From NCBI GenBank assembly GCA_044870185.1, contig JBIOYL010000213.1, positions 1 through 5,961 on the forward strand: a DNA stretch of 5,961 nucleotides, given 5' to 3'. The DNA comes from JBIOYL01 sp044870185. GTDB lineage: Bacteria; Actinomycetota; CALGFH01. Positions within the stretch are counted from its first letter, which is position 1. Each line of letters opens with the position of its first letter. A program made the translations under genes and the position numbers. Shown here in pieces: positions 1-5,260 of this stretch. The notes under the pieces were generated by a model. It was not told where the DNA came from and did no database searches. It saw only the letters and a list, made by a program, of their open reading frames with translations.

Positions 1-1993
1 GCAGCAGCGGCCGCTCCAGCTTGGCCGCGGCGGCCAGCAGCGACGAGCGCGCGTAGGCGTCGTCGGGCAGGCCGGCGGCATCGTCCGGCGCGTGCCGGTC
101 GGCGGCCGGCGACCGCGCGGCGGCGACGCCGCCGGGCAGGCCGCCGGGCAGGCCGCCGGGCAGGCCGAGGTAGCGCTCGGTGTAGTGGGTGTCGTACAGG
201 CGCCAGTCGGTCACCGGCGCGCCGGCGACCGCGGCCGCGAACACGTCCGGGCGGCGCAGCACGGCCAGGGCGGCCAGGTAGCCGCCGAACGACCAGCCGC
301 GGATCGCCACCCGGCCGAGGTCCAGCTCGGCATGGTCGGCGGCGACCGCGTGCAGCGCGTCCACCTGATCGTCCAGCACCGGCCCGGCCAGGTCCCCGCG
401 GATCGCGTGCTCCCAGGCCGGCCCCCGGCCGGGCGTGCCCCGCCCGTCGGTCACCAGCACGGCAAAGCCCTGGTCGGCGAACCACTGGGAGGTCAGCAGG
501 CCGCCGCGGGCGGCCAGCACCCGCAGATGGCCCGGCCCGCCGTAGGGGTCGAGCAGCACCGGCAGGCGCCCGCCGCCGGCCCAGCCGGCGGGCAGCAGCA
601 GGGCCGAGCGCAGCTCGCGCCCGCCGGCGCGCAGCAGCCTGACGTTGAGGTCCAGGCCCGGTGCGACCGTGGCGGCCGGGACGGCGGCCAGCAGCTCACC
701 GTCCCGACGCACCTGGACGGTGGCGCCGTGGCGCCCCAGCGTGGTGGAGGTGACCGCGACCACCTCCCCGCCGGCGACGGCCGTGTGCACCCCCGGCTCG
801 GCGGTCAGCGGGGTCGCCGTCCCGGCGGCCGAGACCCGCCAGACGTGCAGCTCGGTCGGCTCGGCCGACGCCTGCACGAGCACGTCGCCGCCGAGGCGGC
901 CGAGCACGGCCCGCACCTGCAGGCCGGGTGGGGTGACCGGCACCCCGTCGACGGTCAGCCGCCGGCTGTCGGCGTCGTCGACCGTCCACACCAGCCGCCC
1001 GCCGGGCAGCCAGGCCGGCGCGCCCGGCACCAGCGTCCACCAGGCGGGCGAGCGGTCGGCCCGCAGGCAGGTCGTCTCGCCCGAGGCCGGGTCGGCGGCC
1101 AGGACGCGCACCTCGGCCTGGTCGCGGGCCTGCACGACCAGGGTCAGCGGCCCGTCGGCCGGCCAGACCACCCGGGCCAGGTAGGGGAAGGCGGCGCGGT
1201 CCCAGGCGACCTCCGCCCTGTGGCCGTCCAGGCCGAGCACGGCCAGCGACACCGCGGCGTTGGCGGTGCCGGCGGCCGGGTAGGCGAGCGTCACCGGCGG
1301 GACGGCCGGGTTGGCCGGGTCGGCCAGGTGCCAGCGCTGCACCGGGCCGACGTCGACCCGCGCCGCGGCCAGCGCCCGGCCGTCGGGCGCCCACCAGAAG
1401 CCCCGCTGGCGGTCCATCTCCTCGGCGGCGACGAACTCCGCCATGCCCCAGCTGACGTCCGGGTCGTCCTCGCCGGCCACGAGCCGGTCGGCGCCGGCCG
1501 AGAGCCGGTCGTCGCCGGCCAGCTCGACCACGCGCAGCGCCCGGCCGGCCACGTAGGCGACCCGGTTGCCGGTCGGGTCGGGCCGGGGGTCGAACACCGA
1601 CCCGGCCGCGGCGAGCCCACGCACCTCGCCGCCGGCCAGGTCGGCCACGAACAGCCGGCCGGCCAGCGCGAAGGCGGCCAGCCGGACCGCGTCGTCGGTG
1701 GCGTAGGCGACGATGCCGCCGGCCTGCTCGCGGGCGCGCTCGCGGCGGGCCCGCTCGGCCGGGCCGATGGTCTCCTGGCCGCCGGCGAGCAGGACGGTCG
1801 GGTCGGCGGCCAGCCGCTCGGCGGCGGCGGCCAGGTCGAGCACCCACAGCCGGTTGACCGGGTCGTCGCCGGCCGCCGACCGCAGGTAGGCGACCCGCCG
1901 GCCGTCCGGGCTGACCGAGACGGCGCGTGGCTGGCCCAGGGTGAACCCGCGGGTGCGGGCGTGCCGGCGCGGGAACGACGCCTGCTCAGCCAC
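1..1993 (-). CDS. S9 family (DPP-IV-like) prolyl oligopeptidase, 3' end off window
   Basis: Serine peptidase expected to cleave peptides near proline or alanine. The reverse strand is open from GTG at 1993 to the window edge (664 codons, no stop). The first ~440 residues read as a DPP-IV-type beta-propeller with SPDG-like blades. Residues 182-193 read WGMAEFVAAEEM, where E191-E192 match the double Glu that binds the substrate N-terminus in DPP-IV. RGFWWAPDG follows. The catalytic domain has DPYGGPG (Y484, likely oxyanion Tyr) and the nucleophile elbow GWSFGGY with Ser568 (codon 292-290), then DWRLYDTHYTERYLG. The triad Asp and His lie beyond the window. The GTG start overlaps the upstream stop by 8 nt (GTGGCTGA), suggesting translational coupling. 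No signal peptide is seen, so it is probably cytoplasmic. Oddity: residues 611-647 form a loop about 26 residues longer than in human DPP4, with three LPGG repeats. The family call is secure; true DPP-IV specificity is inferred. Confidence 0.93.
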   Translation of the reverse strand, partial: MAEQASFPRRHARTRGFTLGQPRAVSVSPDGRRVAYLRSAAGDDPVNRLWVLDLAAAAERLAADPTVLLAGGQETIGPAERARRERAREQAGGIVAYATDDAVRLAAFALAGRLFVADLAGGEVRGLAAAGSVFDPRPDPTGNRVAYVAGRALRVVELAGDDRLSAGADRLVAGEDDPDVSWGMAEFVAAEEMDRQRGFWWAPDGRALAAARVDVGPVQRWHLADPANPAVPPVTLAYPAAGTANAAVSLAVLGLDGHRAEVAWDRAAFPYLARVVWPADGPLTLVVQARDQAEVRVLAADPASGETTCLRADRSPAWWTLVPGAPAWLPGGRLVWTVDDADSRRLTVDGVPVTPPGLQVRAVLGRLGGDVLVQASAEPTELHVWRVSAAGTATPLTAEPGVHTAVAGGEVVAVTSTTLGRHGATVQVRRDGELLAAVPAATVAPGLDLNVRLLRAGGRELRSALLLPAGWAGGGRLPVLLDPYGGPGHLRVLAARGGLLTSQWFADQGFAVLVTDGRGTPGRGPAWEHAIRGDLAGPVLDDQVDALHAVAADHAELDLGRVAIRGWSFGGYLAALAVLRRPDVFAAAVAGAPVTDWRLYDTHYTERYLGLPGGLPGGLPGGVAAARSPAADRHAPDDAAGLPDDAYARSSLLAAAAKLERPLL
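128..163 (-). repeat. 12-bp tandem repeat x3 encoding LPGG-LPGG-LPGG
   Basis: Three exact, adjacent copies of GCCGCCGGGCAG (plus strand) lie at 128-139, 140-151 and 152-163. On the coding strand they read CTGCCCGGCGGC, giving residues 611-622 of the S9 peptidase. The unit is a multiple of three, so gain or loss of copies keeps the frame. The copies are identical even at third codon positions, which points to recent slippage rather than old selected protein repeats. Confidence 0.95.
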
Positions 1994-2456
1994 GCACGAT
2001 GACCCCGGCGACCAGGATCCAGCCGGCCAGCGCGGCCATCAGCCCGGCCAGGCCGACAAACAGCCAGGCGGTGCGCTTGCGCGGCTGGCTGTCGGCCATC
2101 AGCAGTGCGGCCGGCGCCATCAGCGCGTAGGTGAGCACCATGTTGCGCAGCTTCCAGGTGCTGAGCAGCGCGGCGCCGAGCAGCCCCATGGACAGCAGCA
2201 GCGCCACGCCCGGGTGCAGCAGCATCGACCGTTCGTACACCCGGCCGCGGGCGTCCCGCTCACCCGCCACCATCTTGCGCAGGCCCGGGCGCTGCCCGGC
2301 CGGACGCGGGCCGCGGGCCCCGTTCCTGGACGGCGACCTGGACCCCGACTTGGCCGCCGGCCGGTCCGGCTTGGACTTGGGGGAGACCCCCGAGGCCGCC
2401 CTGGCCCGCTGGATGGCGTGGCGCCGGCGCGCGGCCGCTCGTTCCTTGCGTCCCAC
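1986..2456 (-). CDS. Small basic protein with three predicted membrane helices, unknown function
   Basis: 156 residues; I do not recognise the family. Residues 1-76 are hydrophilic and strongly basic (MGRKERAAARRRHAIQRARA at the start, then a Ser/Pro/Arg/Lys-rich stretch), which looks disordered and cytoplasmic. The C-terminal half has three hydrophobic segments at about 80-100, 105-121 and 130-153, with the charged loop DSQPRKR (122-128) between the second and third. By the positive-inside rule both the basic N-terminus and that loop should face the cytoplasm. The GTG start at 2456 lies 7 nt after the isoprenyl transferase stop and is preceded by an AGAGG-like ribosome binding site that overlaps that stop. 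Its own TGA (1988-1986) lies inside the start of the S9 peptidase gene. The three genes are therefore very likely co-transcribed. Length, helices and spacing are seen; a link to isoprenoid or envelope work is only suggested by position. Confidence 0.8.
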   Translation of the reverse strand: MGRKERAAARRRHAIQRARAASGVSPKSKPDRPAAKSGSRSPSRNGARGPRPAGQRPGLRKMVAGERDARGRVYERSMLLHPGVALLLSMGLLGAALLSTWKLRNMVLTYALMAPAALLMADSQPRKRTAWLFVGLAGLMAALAGWILVAGVIVRG

Positions 2457-2463
2457 CTTGCCT

Positions 2464-3234
2464 CTACCTCCCGAAGCGCCGCTGGCGCTGCGCGTACGAC
2501 CGCAGGGCGCGCAGGAAGTCCACTTTACGGAAGTCCGGCCAGTAGGTGTCGGCGAAGTAGTACTCGGCGTGGGCCGACTGCCACAGCAAAAACCCCGACA
2601 GGCGCACCTCGCCGGAGGTGCGGATGATCAGGTCGGGGTCGGGCATGCCGGCCGTGTACAGGTGGCGGGCGATCTCGTCCGGCGCGACCAGCCCCGACGC
2701 CTCGGCGAGGTCGGCGCCCTTGTCGGCGTACTCGGCGAGCAGGCGGCGCACCGCGTCGGCGATCTCCTCCCGGCCGCCGTAGCCGACCGCGACGTGCAGC
2801 ACGCCGCCGGTGTGGCCGGCCGAGGCGGCCTCGGCCGCGAGCAGGCACGCCCGCGTGTCCTCGGGCAGCATGTCGAGCTGCCCGACCGCCACGATGCGGA
2901 AGCCGTCCGGCGCGGCGTCCCGGGCGAGCTGGGTCACCTTGCGCTCGATGATGCCAAGCAGCTCGACCAGCTCGTCGGGATGGCGCTGCAGCAGGTTCTC
3001 GGTCGACAGCAGCCACAAGGTGACGACCGGGATGCCGAGCTCCCGGCACCAGGCGAGCAGATGGTCGATCTGCTCGGCGCCGCGCCGGTGCCCGGCCGCG
3101 CTGTCCATGCCCAGCTCGCGCGCCCAGCGCCGGTTGCCGTCCAGGATCACGCCGACGTGGCGGGGCAGCCCGCCCCGGCGGCGCAGGTCGGCGGCGAGCC
3201 GGCGCTCATACAGCCGGTAGAGCAGACCTTTCAA
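2464..3234 (-). CDS. uppS: Isoprenyl (cis-prenyl) transferase, UppS family, possibly short-chain type
   Basis: Cis-prenyltransferase that condenses isopentenyl diphosphate onto an allylic diphosphate, with Mg2+, to make Z-prenyl diphosphates used as lipid carriers or their precursors. From TTG the product is 256 residues, the usual family length. Motifs match E. coli UppS in order: HVGVILDGNRRWA (D32 = E. coli D26), LSTEN (77-80 region), YGGREEIADAV, and RTSGEVRLSG, where R205, R211, S213 and E224 match R194, R200, S202 and E213 at a constant offset of 11. WPDFRKVDFLRALRSY near the C-terminus is typical of actinobacterial members. The TTG at 3234 is chosen because GAGGGGAG sits about 5 nt upstream and the family N-terminus (LLYRLYERRL) begins there; the reading frame further upstream is antisense to the oxidoreductase. 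L75 replaces E. coli Ala69, as in the short-chain Mycobacterium enzyme Rv1086, so product length is uncertain. First gene of the minus-strand operon. Confidence 0.95.
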   Translation of the reverse strand: MKGLLYRLYERRLAADLRRRGGLPRHVGVILDGNRRWARELGMDSAAGHRRGAEQIDHLLAWCRELGIPVVTLWLLSTENLLQRHPDELVELLGIIERKVTQLARDAAPDGFRIVAVGQLDMLPEDTRACLLAAEAASAGHTGGVLHVAVGYGGREEIADAVRRLLAEYADKGADLAEASGLVAPDEIARHLYTAGMPDPDLIIRTSGEVRLSGFLLWQSAHAEYYFADTYWPDFRKVDFLRALRSYAQRQRRFGR

Positions 3235-3243
3235 CGAAGCTCC
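3235..3243 (-). promoter_or_regulatory. Ribosome binding site supporting the TTG start of the isoprenyl transferase
   Basis: On the minus strand the sequence immediately before TTG reads GAGGGGAGCTTCG. A purine-rich GGGGAG core about 5 nt from TTG is a good Shine-Dalgarno match, and no ATG or GTG with a comparable site is placed to give the family-length protein. Confidence 0.7.
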
Positions 3244-3271
3244 CCTCGGGCGTGCCGCCGGCCGGCGCCAT

Positions 3272-3291
3272 GCATGCCGACGCAGGCATGC
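3272..3291. promoter_or_regulatory. Inverted repeat, 7-bp arms with 6-bp spacer, candidate operator
   Basis: GCATGCC (3272-3278) and GGCATGC (3285-3291) are perfect reverse complements separated by GACGCA. The dyad lies in the divergent intergenic region. On the minus strand the hexamer TAGCAT (3293-3288), which fits an actinobacterial TANNNT -10, overlaps its right arm, so a bound protein could block isoprenyl transferase transcription. No convincing -35 was found. The dyad is seen; the operator role is inferred. Confidence 0.4.
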
Positions 3292-3297
3292 TACCCG

Positions 3298-3310
3298 CCC
3301 ACGGCGTGGG
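3298..3310. promoter_or_regulatory. 13-bp palindrome, candidate operator
   Basis: CCCACG-G-CGTGGG is a perfect 6+1+6 palindrome lying one base upstream of the candidate plus-strand -10 hexamer. It could be a repressor or activator site, but a GC-rich palindrome of this size can also occur by chance. Confidence 0.3.
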
Positions 3311-3311
3311 T

Positions 3312-3317
3312 TACGGT
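3312..3317 (+). promoter_or_regulatory. Candidate -10 element (TACGGT) for the oxidoreductase operon
   Basis: TACGGT fits the loose actinobacterial TANNNT consensus and would give a leader of about 30 nt before the ATG at 3355. No recognisable -35 hexamer lies 16-18 bp upstream, so this is a weak prediction. Confidence 0.25.
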
Positions 3318-3321
3318 GCGC

Positions 3322-3333
3322 TTTGGCACCAAA
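3322..3333. promoter_or_regulatory. TTTGG-CA-CCAAA palindrome at the predicted transcript start
   Basis: Perfect 5-bp arms around a 2-bp centre, unusually A/T-rich for this genome, sit between the candidate -10 and the ribosome binding site of the oxidoreductase. The surrounding bases also permit a longer hairpin: GGTT (3309-3312) and GGTGC (3315-3319) can pair with GCACC (3326-3330) and AACC (3332-3335). It may be an operator or a 5' leader hairpin. Confidence 0.35.
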
Positions 3334-3342
3334 CCTGCAACG

Positions 3343-3347
3343 AAGGA
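3343..3347 (+). promoter_or_regulatory. Ribosome binding site of the FAD oxidoreductase
   Basis: AAGGA lies 7 nt before the ATG at 3355. It fixes the start over the much longer open frame reaching upstream into the isoprenyl transferase region. Confidence 0.75.
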
Positions 3348-3354
3348 CGACACG

Positions 3355-4950
3355 ATGCGCGCTGCCGCCTACGACGCCGTCGTCATCGGGTCCGGCCACA
3401 ACGGCCTGGTCGCCGCCGCCTACCTGGCCCGGGCCGGTCTGGCCGTGTGCGTCGTGGAGCAGCGCGACGTCATCGGCGGGGCGACCGTCACCGAGGAGCT
3501 GTTGCCCGGCTTCCACCTGTCCAGCTGCGCCTACTCGCTGTCGCTGCTGCGCCCGGAGGTCGTCGCCGAGCTCGAGCTGGCCCGCCACGGCCTGCGCGTC
3601 TACCCGAAGGACCCGGCTGTCTTCCTGCCGTTCCCGGACGGGCGCCACCTGCTGCTGTGGCGCGACCCGGCCCGCCAGGTCGCGTCGGTGGCCGCGTTCA
3701 GCCGGCGCGACGCCGCCGCCTGGCCGCGCTTCTGGGCCGACGTGGAAGCGGCCGCCGCGCGGCTGCGCCCGCTGCTGGTCGCCCCGCCCGGCGTCGAGGC
3801 GGAGGTCGAGGCGGCCTTCGCCGACCTGGCGGGCCTGCCGGGCCGGGCCGGCTGGCGGCGGTTCGTGGCCGGCAGCGTCGCCGAGCTGGCCGACGCCTAC
3901 TTCACCTGCGACCAGGTCAAGGCGTACCTGGTCACCCAGGGGGTGATCGGCACCGCGGCCGGGCCCTACGATGCGGGCACCGCGTTCGTGTTCCTGTACC
4001 ACGCCGCCGGCGAGGTGGCCGGCGTGCCGGGCACCTGGGGCTATGTGCGCGGCGGCATGGGGGCGGTGGCGGGCGCCATCGCCGCCGACGCGGCCGAGCA
4101 CGGCGCGCTCGTGCGCACCGGCGCGCCGGTCGAGCGGGTGCGCATCGAGGCCGGCCGGGCCACCGGGGTGGTGCTGGCCGGCGGCGAGGAGCTCGACGCC
4201 CGCATCGTGCTGTCGGGCGCCGAACCCAAGCGCACCCTGCTCGGCCTGGTCGGCGCCGAGCACCTGCCCGCCGGCGTGGCCGAGGCGCTGCGCGCCTGGC
4301 CCCCCCCGGGCGTGGTCGTCAAGGTCAACGCGGCCCTGGATGGGCTGCCCGACTTCCGCGCCCGACCGGGCGCGCCGGGCCCCCAGCATCGGGGCACCAT
4401 CACCATCAACCCGTCGGTCGACCACCTCGACCGGGCCTGGCAGGACGCCAACGCAGGCCGCCCGGCGGCCGCACCGTTCATGGAGGTGTTCCTGCAGTCG
4501 GTCACCGACCCGACCCTTGCCCCGCCCGGCCGGCACACCATGTCGATCTTCGCCCAGTACGCGCCGTACACCCTGGCCGAGGGCGACTGGGACAGCCGGC
4601 GGGACGAGATCGCCGGCATCATCCTGGACACGCTGGGCGCCTACGCGCCGAACCTGCGGGAGGTCCTGCTCGACTACCGGATCTTCGGCCCGCCCGACCT
4701 GGAGCGCCGCTTCGGCCTGACCGGCGGGCACATCTTCCACGGCGAGCTGCTGCCCGGCGCCCTGTTCGACCGCCGCCCGCTGCCCGGCTGGTCCCACTAT
4801 GCCACCCCAATCCCCGGGCTGTACCTCGGCGGGTCGGGCACCCATCCGGGCGGCGCGGTCACCGGGCCGCCCGGCCGCAACGCCGCCGCCGCAGTCCTGG
4901 CCGACCTGGCCGCGCGGCCGCCGCGGTCCTGGCCGACCTGGCCGCGGTAG
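3355..4950 (+). CDS. PYROXD2-like FAD-dependent oxidoreductase (phytoene desaturase superfamily), altered C-terminus
   Basis: 531-residue flavoprotein of the CrtI/PYROXD2 group; the substrates of this subgroup are not firmly known. Residues 7-24 carry the dinucleotide-binding fold (VVIGSGHNGLVAAAYLARAG region, Gly12/Gly14/Gly17), followed by IGGATVTEELLPGFHLSSCAYSLSLLRPE, very close to PYROXD2. Further family signatures are TDPTLAPPGRHTMSIFAQY, PPDLERRFGLTGGHIFHGE and the C-terminal FAD-contact motif GGSGTHPGGAVTGPPGRNAA (492-511). It lacks obvious membrane segments or a signal peptide. The start is set by ATG with AAGGA 7 nt upstream. A run of eight C at 4300-4307 is crossed without loss of frame. 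Oddity: a 32-bp tandem duplication at the 3' end shifts the frame, so residues 521-531 (RPPRSWPTWPR) replace what looks like an older ending, VG-stop. The FAD motif precedes the change, so the enzyme is probably still active. It heads the plus-strand unit, 38 nt before the next gene. Confidence 0.93.
   Translation: MRAAAYDAVVIGSGHNGLVAAAYLARAGLAVCVVEQRDVIGGATVTEELLPGFHLSSCAYSLSLLRPEVVAELELARHGLRVYPKDPAVFLPFPDGRHLLLWRDPARQVASVAAFSRRDAAAWPRFWADVEAAAARLRPLLVAPPGVEAEVEAAFADLAGLPGRAGWRRFVAGSVAELADAYFTCDQVKAYLVTQGVIGTAAGPYDAGTAFVFLYHAAGEVAGVPGTWGYVRGGMGAVAGAIAADAAEHGALVRTGAPVERVRIEAGRATGVVLAGGEELDARIVLSGAEPKRTLLGLVGAEHLPAGVAEALRAWPPPGVVVKVNAALDGLPDFRARPGAPGPQHRGTITINPSVDHLDRAWQDANAGRPAAAPFMEVFLQSVTDPTLAPPGRHTMSIFAQYAPYTLAEGDWDSRRDEIAGIILDTLGAYAPNLREVLLDYRIFGPPDLERRFGLTGGHIFHGELLPGALFDRRPLPGWSHYATPIPGLYLGGSGTHPGGAVTGPPGRNAAAAVLADLAARPPRSWPTWPR
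4885..4946 (+). repeat. Tandem duplication, 32-bp period, at the 3' end of the oxidoreductase gene
   Basis: Copy 1 (4885-4914) and copy 2 (4917-4946) match at 29 of 30 bases (A at 4893 versus G at 4925) and are spaced by 32 bp. Copy 1 is read as AAAVLADLAA; copy 2, shifted because 32 is not a multiple of 3, is read as PRSWPTWPR before TAG. In the phase of copy 1, copy 2 would read AAAVLADLAAVG followed by TGA at 4953-4955, which shows the probable ancestral ending. Confidence 0.95.
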
Positions 4951-4977
4951 GCTGACACGACCACCATGGACCGACCC

Positions 4978-4984
4978 GGGAGGG
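4978..4984 (+). promoter_or_regulatory. Ribosome binding site of the zinc-ribbon gene
   Basis: GGGAGGG lies about 4-5 nt before the GTG at 4989 and is the strongest Shine-Dalgarno match in the plus-strand unit. It supports this short gene as real. Confidence 0.75.
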
Positions 4985-4988
4985 ACGC

Positions 4989-5189
4989 GTGACCGAGCTG
5001 CCGGACGAGGATGGCTCCTATGTCTGCGAGCGCTGCGGCGCCGTGAAGGTGAAGTCGACGGCGTCGACCTGCACGTGCGGGGGCAGGGGGCCGGGCGAGC
5101 GGATCCTGCCCGAGGGCTGGGACTCGGAGCCGACCCGCAGCGACCGGCCGCGCCTGCCGCTCAGCCCACACCCACGGACATCCCAATAG
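4989..5189 (+). CDS. Small zinc-ribbon-like protein, unknown function
   Basis: 66 residues from GTG with a strong GGGAGGG site just upstream. I do not recognise a named family. Four cysteines, C13-x2-C16 and C28-x-C30 (VCERCGAVK ... TCTCGG), are arranged like a one-finger zinc ribbon, with a charged N-terminus and a Pro/Arg/Ser-rich tail after residue 45 that is probably disordered. Third codon positions are almost all G or C up to about 5160, as expected for a real gene here, and more mixed in the last few codons. It lies 38 nt after the oxidoreductase stop and 17 nt before the first candidate start of the UbiA-like gene, so it is probably co-transcribed with both. Metal binding is inferred from the cysteines; it could be a small regulator, chaperone-like factor or structural protein. 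Confidence 0.7.
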   Translation: MTELPDEDGSYVCERCGAVKVKSTASTCTCGGRGPGERILPEGWDSEPTRSDRPRLPLSPHPRTSQ

Positions 5190-5260
5190 CCGCCCGCGAC
5201 ACCCCGGTGGGCGCACGCGACGCCCCGGTGGCCGGCCAGGACGCGCCGGTCGCGGCGCGG
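5177..5260 (+). repeat. 21-bp / heptad repeat across the start of the UbiA-like gene
   Basis: In the UbiA reading frame four consecutive 21-bp units read DIPIAAR, DTPVGAR, DAPVAGQ and DAPVAAR (5177-5197, 5198-5218, 5219-5239, 5240-5260). The second and third are closest in DNA sequence; the first is degenerate and overlaps the end of the zinc-ribbon gene. The units at 5198 and 5219 each contain CCCCGGTGG, so each carries a candidate GTG start (5207, 5228). Confidence 0.75.

Noticed and set aside
128..163. Short regular repeats as a possible CRISPR or regulatory array
   Set aside because: The 12-bp units are directly adjacent with no spacers and lie in frame inside a coding region, so this is a coding microsatellite.
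92..2002. Plus-strand open frame of 636 codons
   Set aside because: Antisense shadow of the S9 peptidase. Its translation is low-complexity Gly/Arg/Pro/Gln with no family motif, while the minus strand shows clear DPP-IV signatures across the same span.
2131..3354. Upstream extension of the oxidoreductase frame from an ATG at 2131
   Set aside because: This part is antisense to the membrane protein and the isoprenyl transferase. The Rossmann motif begins right after the ATG at 3355, which has a good ribosome binding site.
3235..4845. Long upstream extension of the isoprenyl transferase frame (minus strand)
   Set aside because: The added ~540 residues are antisense to the oxidoreductase and have no motifs. 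The TTG at 3234 with GGGGAG upstream gives the normal family length.
3252..4955. Overlapping plus-strand frame of 567 codons
   Set aside because: Out-of-frame shadow of the oxidoreductase. It is informative only because its last codons preserve the apparent older ending AAAVLADLAAVG-stop.
4966..4992. Eight-codon ORF (MDRPGRDA) whose TGA overlaps the GTG of the zinc-ribbon gene
   Set aside because: It has no ribosome binding site of its own and is too short to judge. The overlap may be chance, so it is not annotated as a leader peptide.
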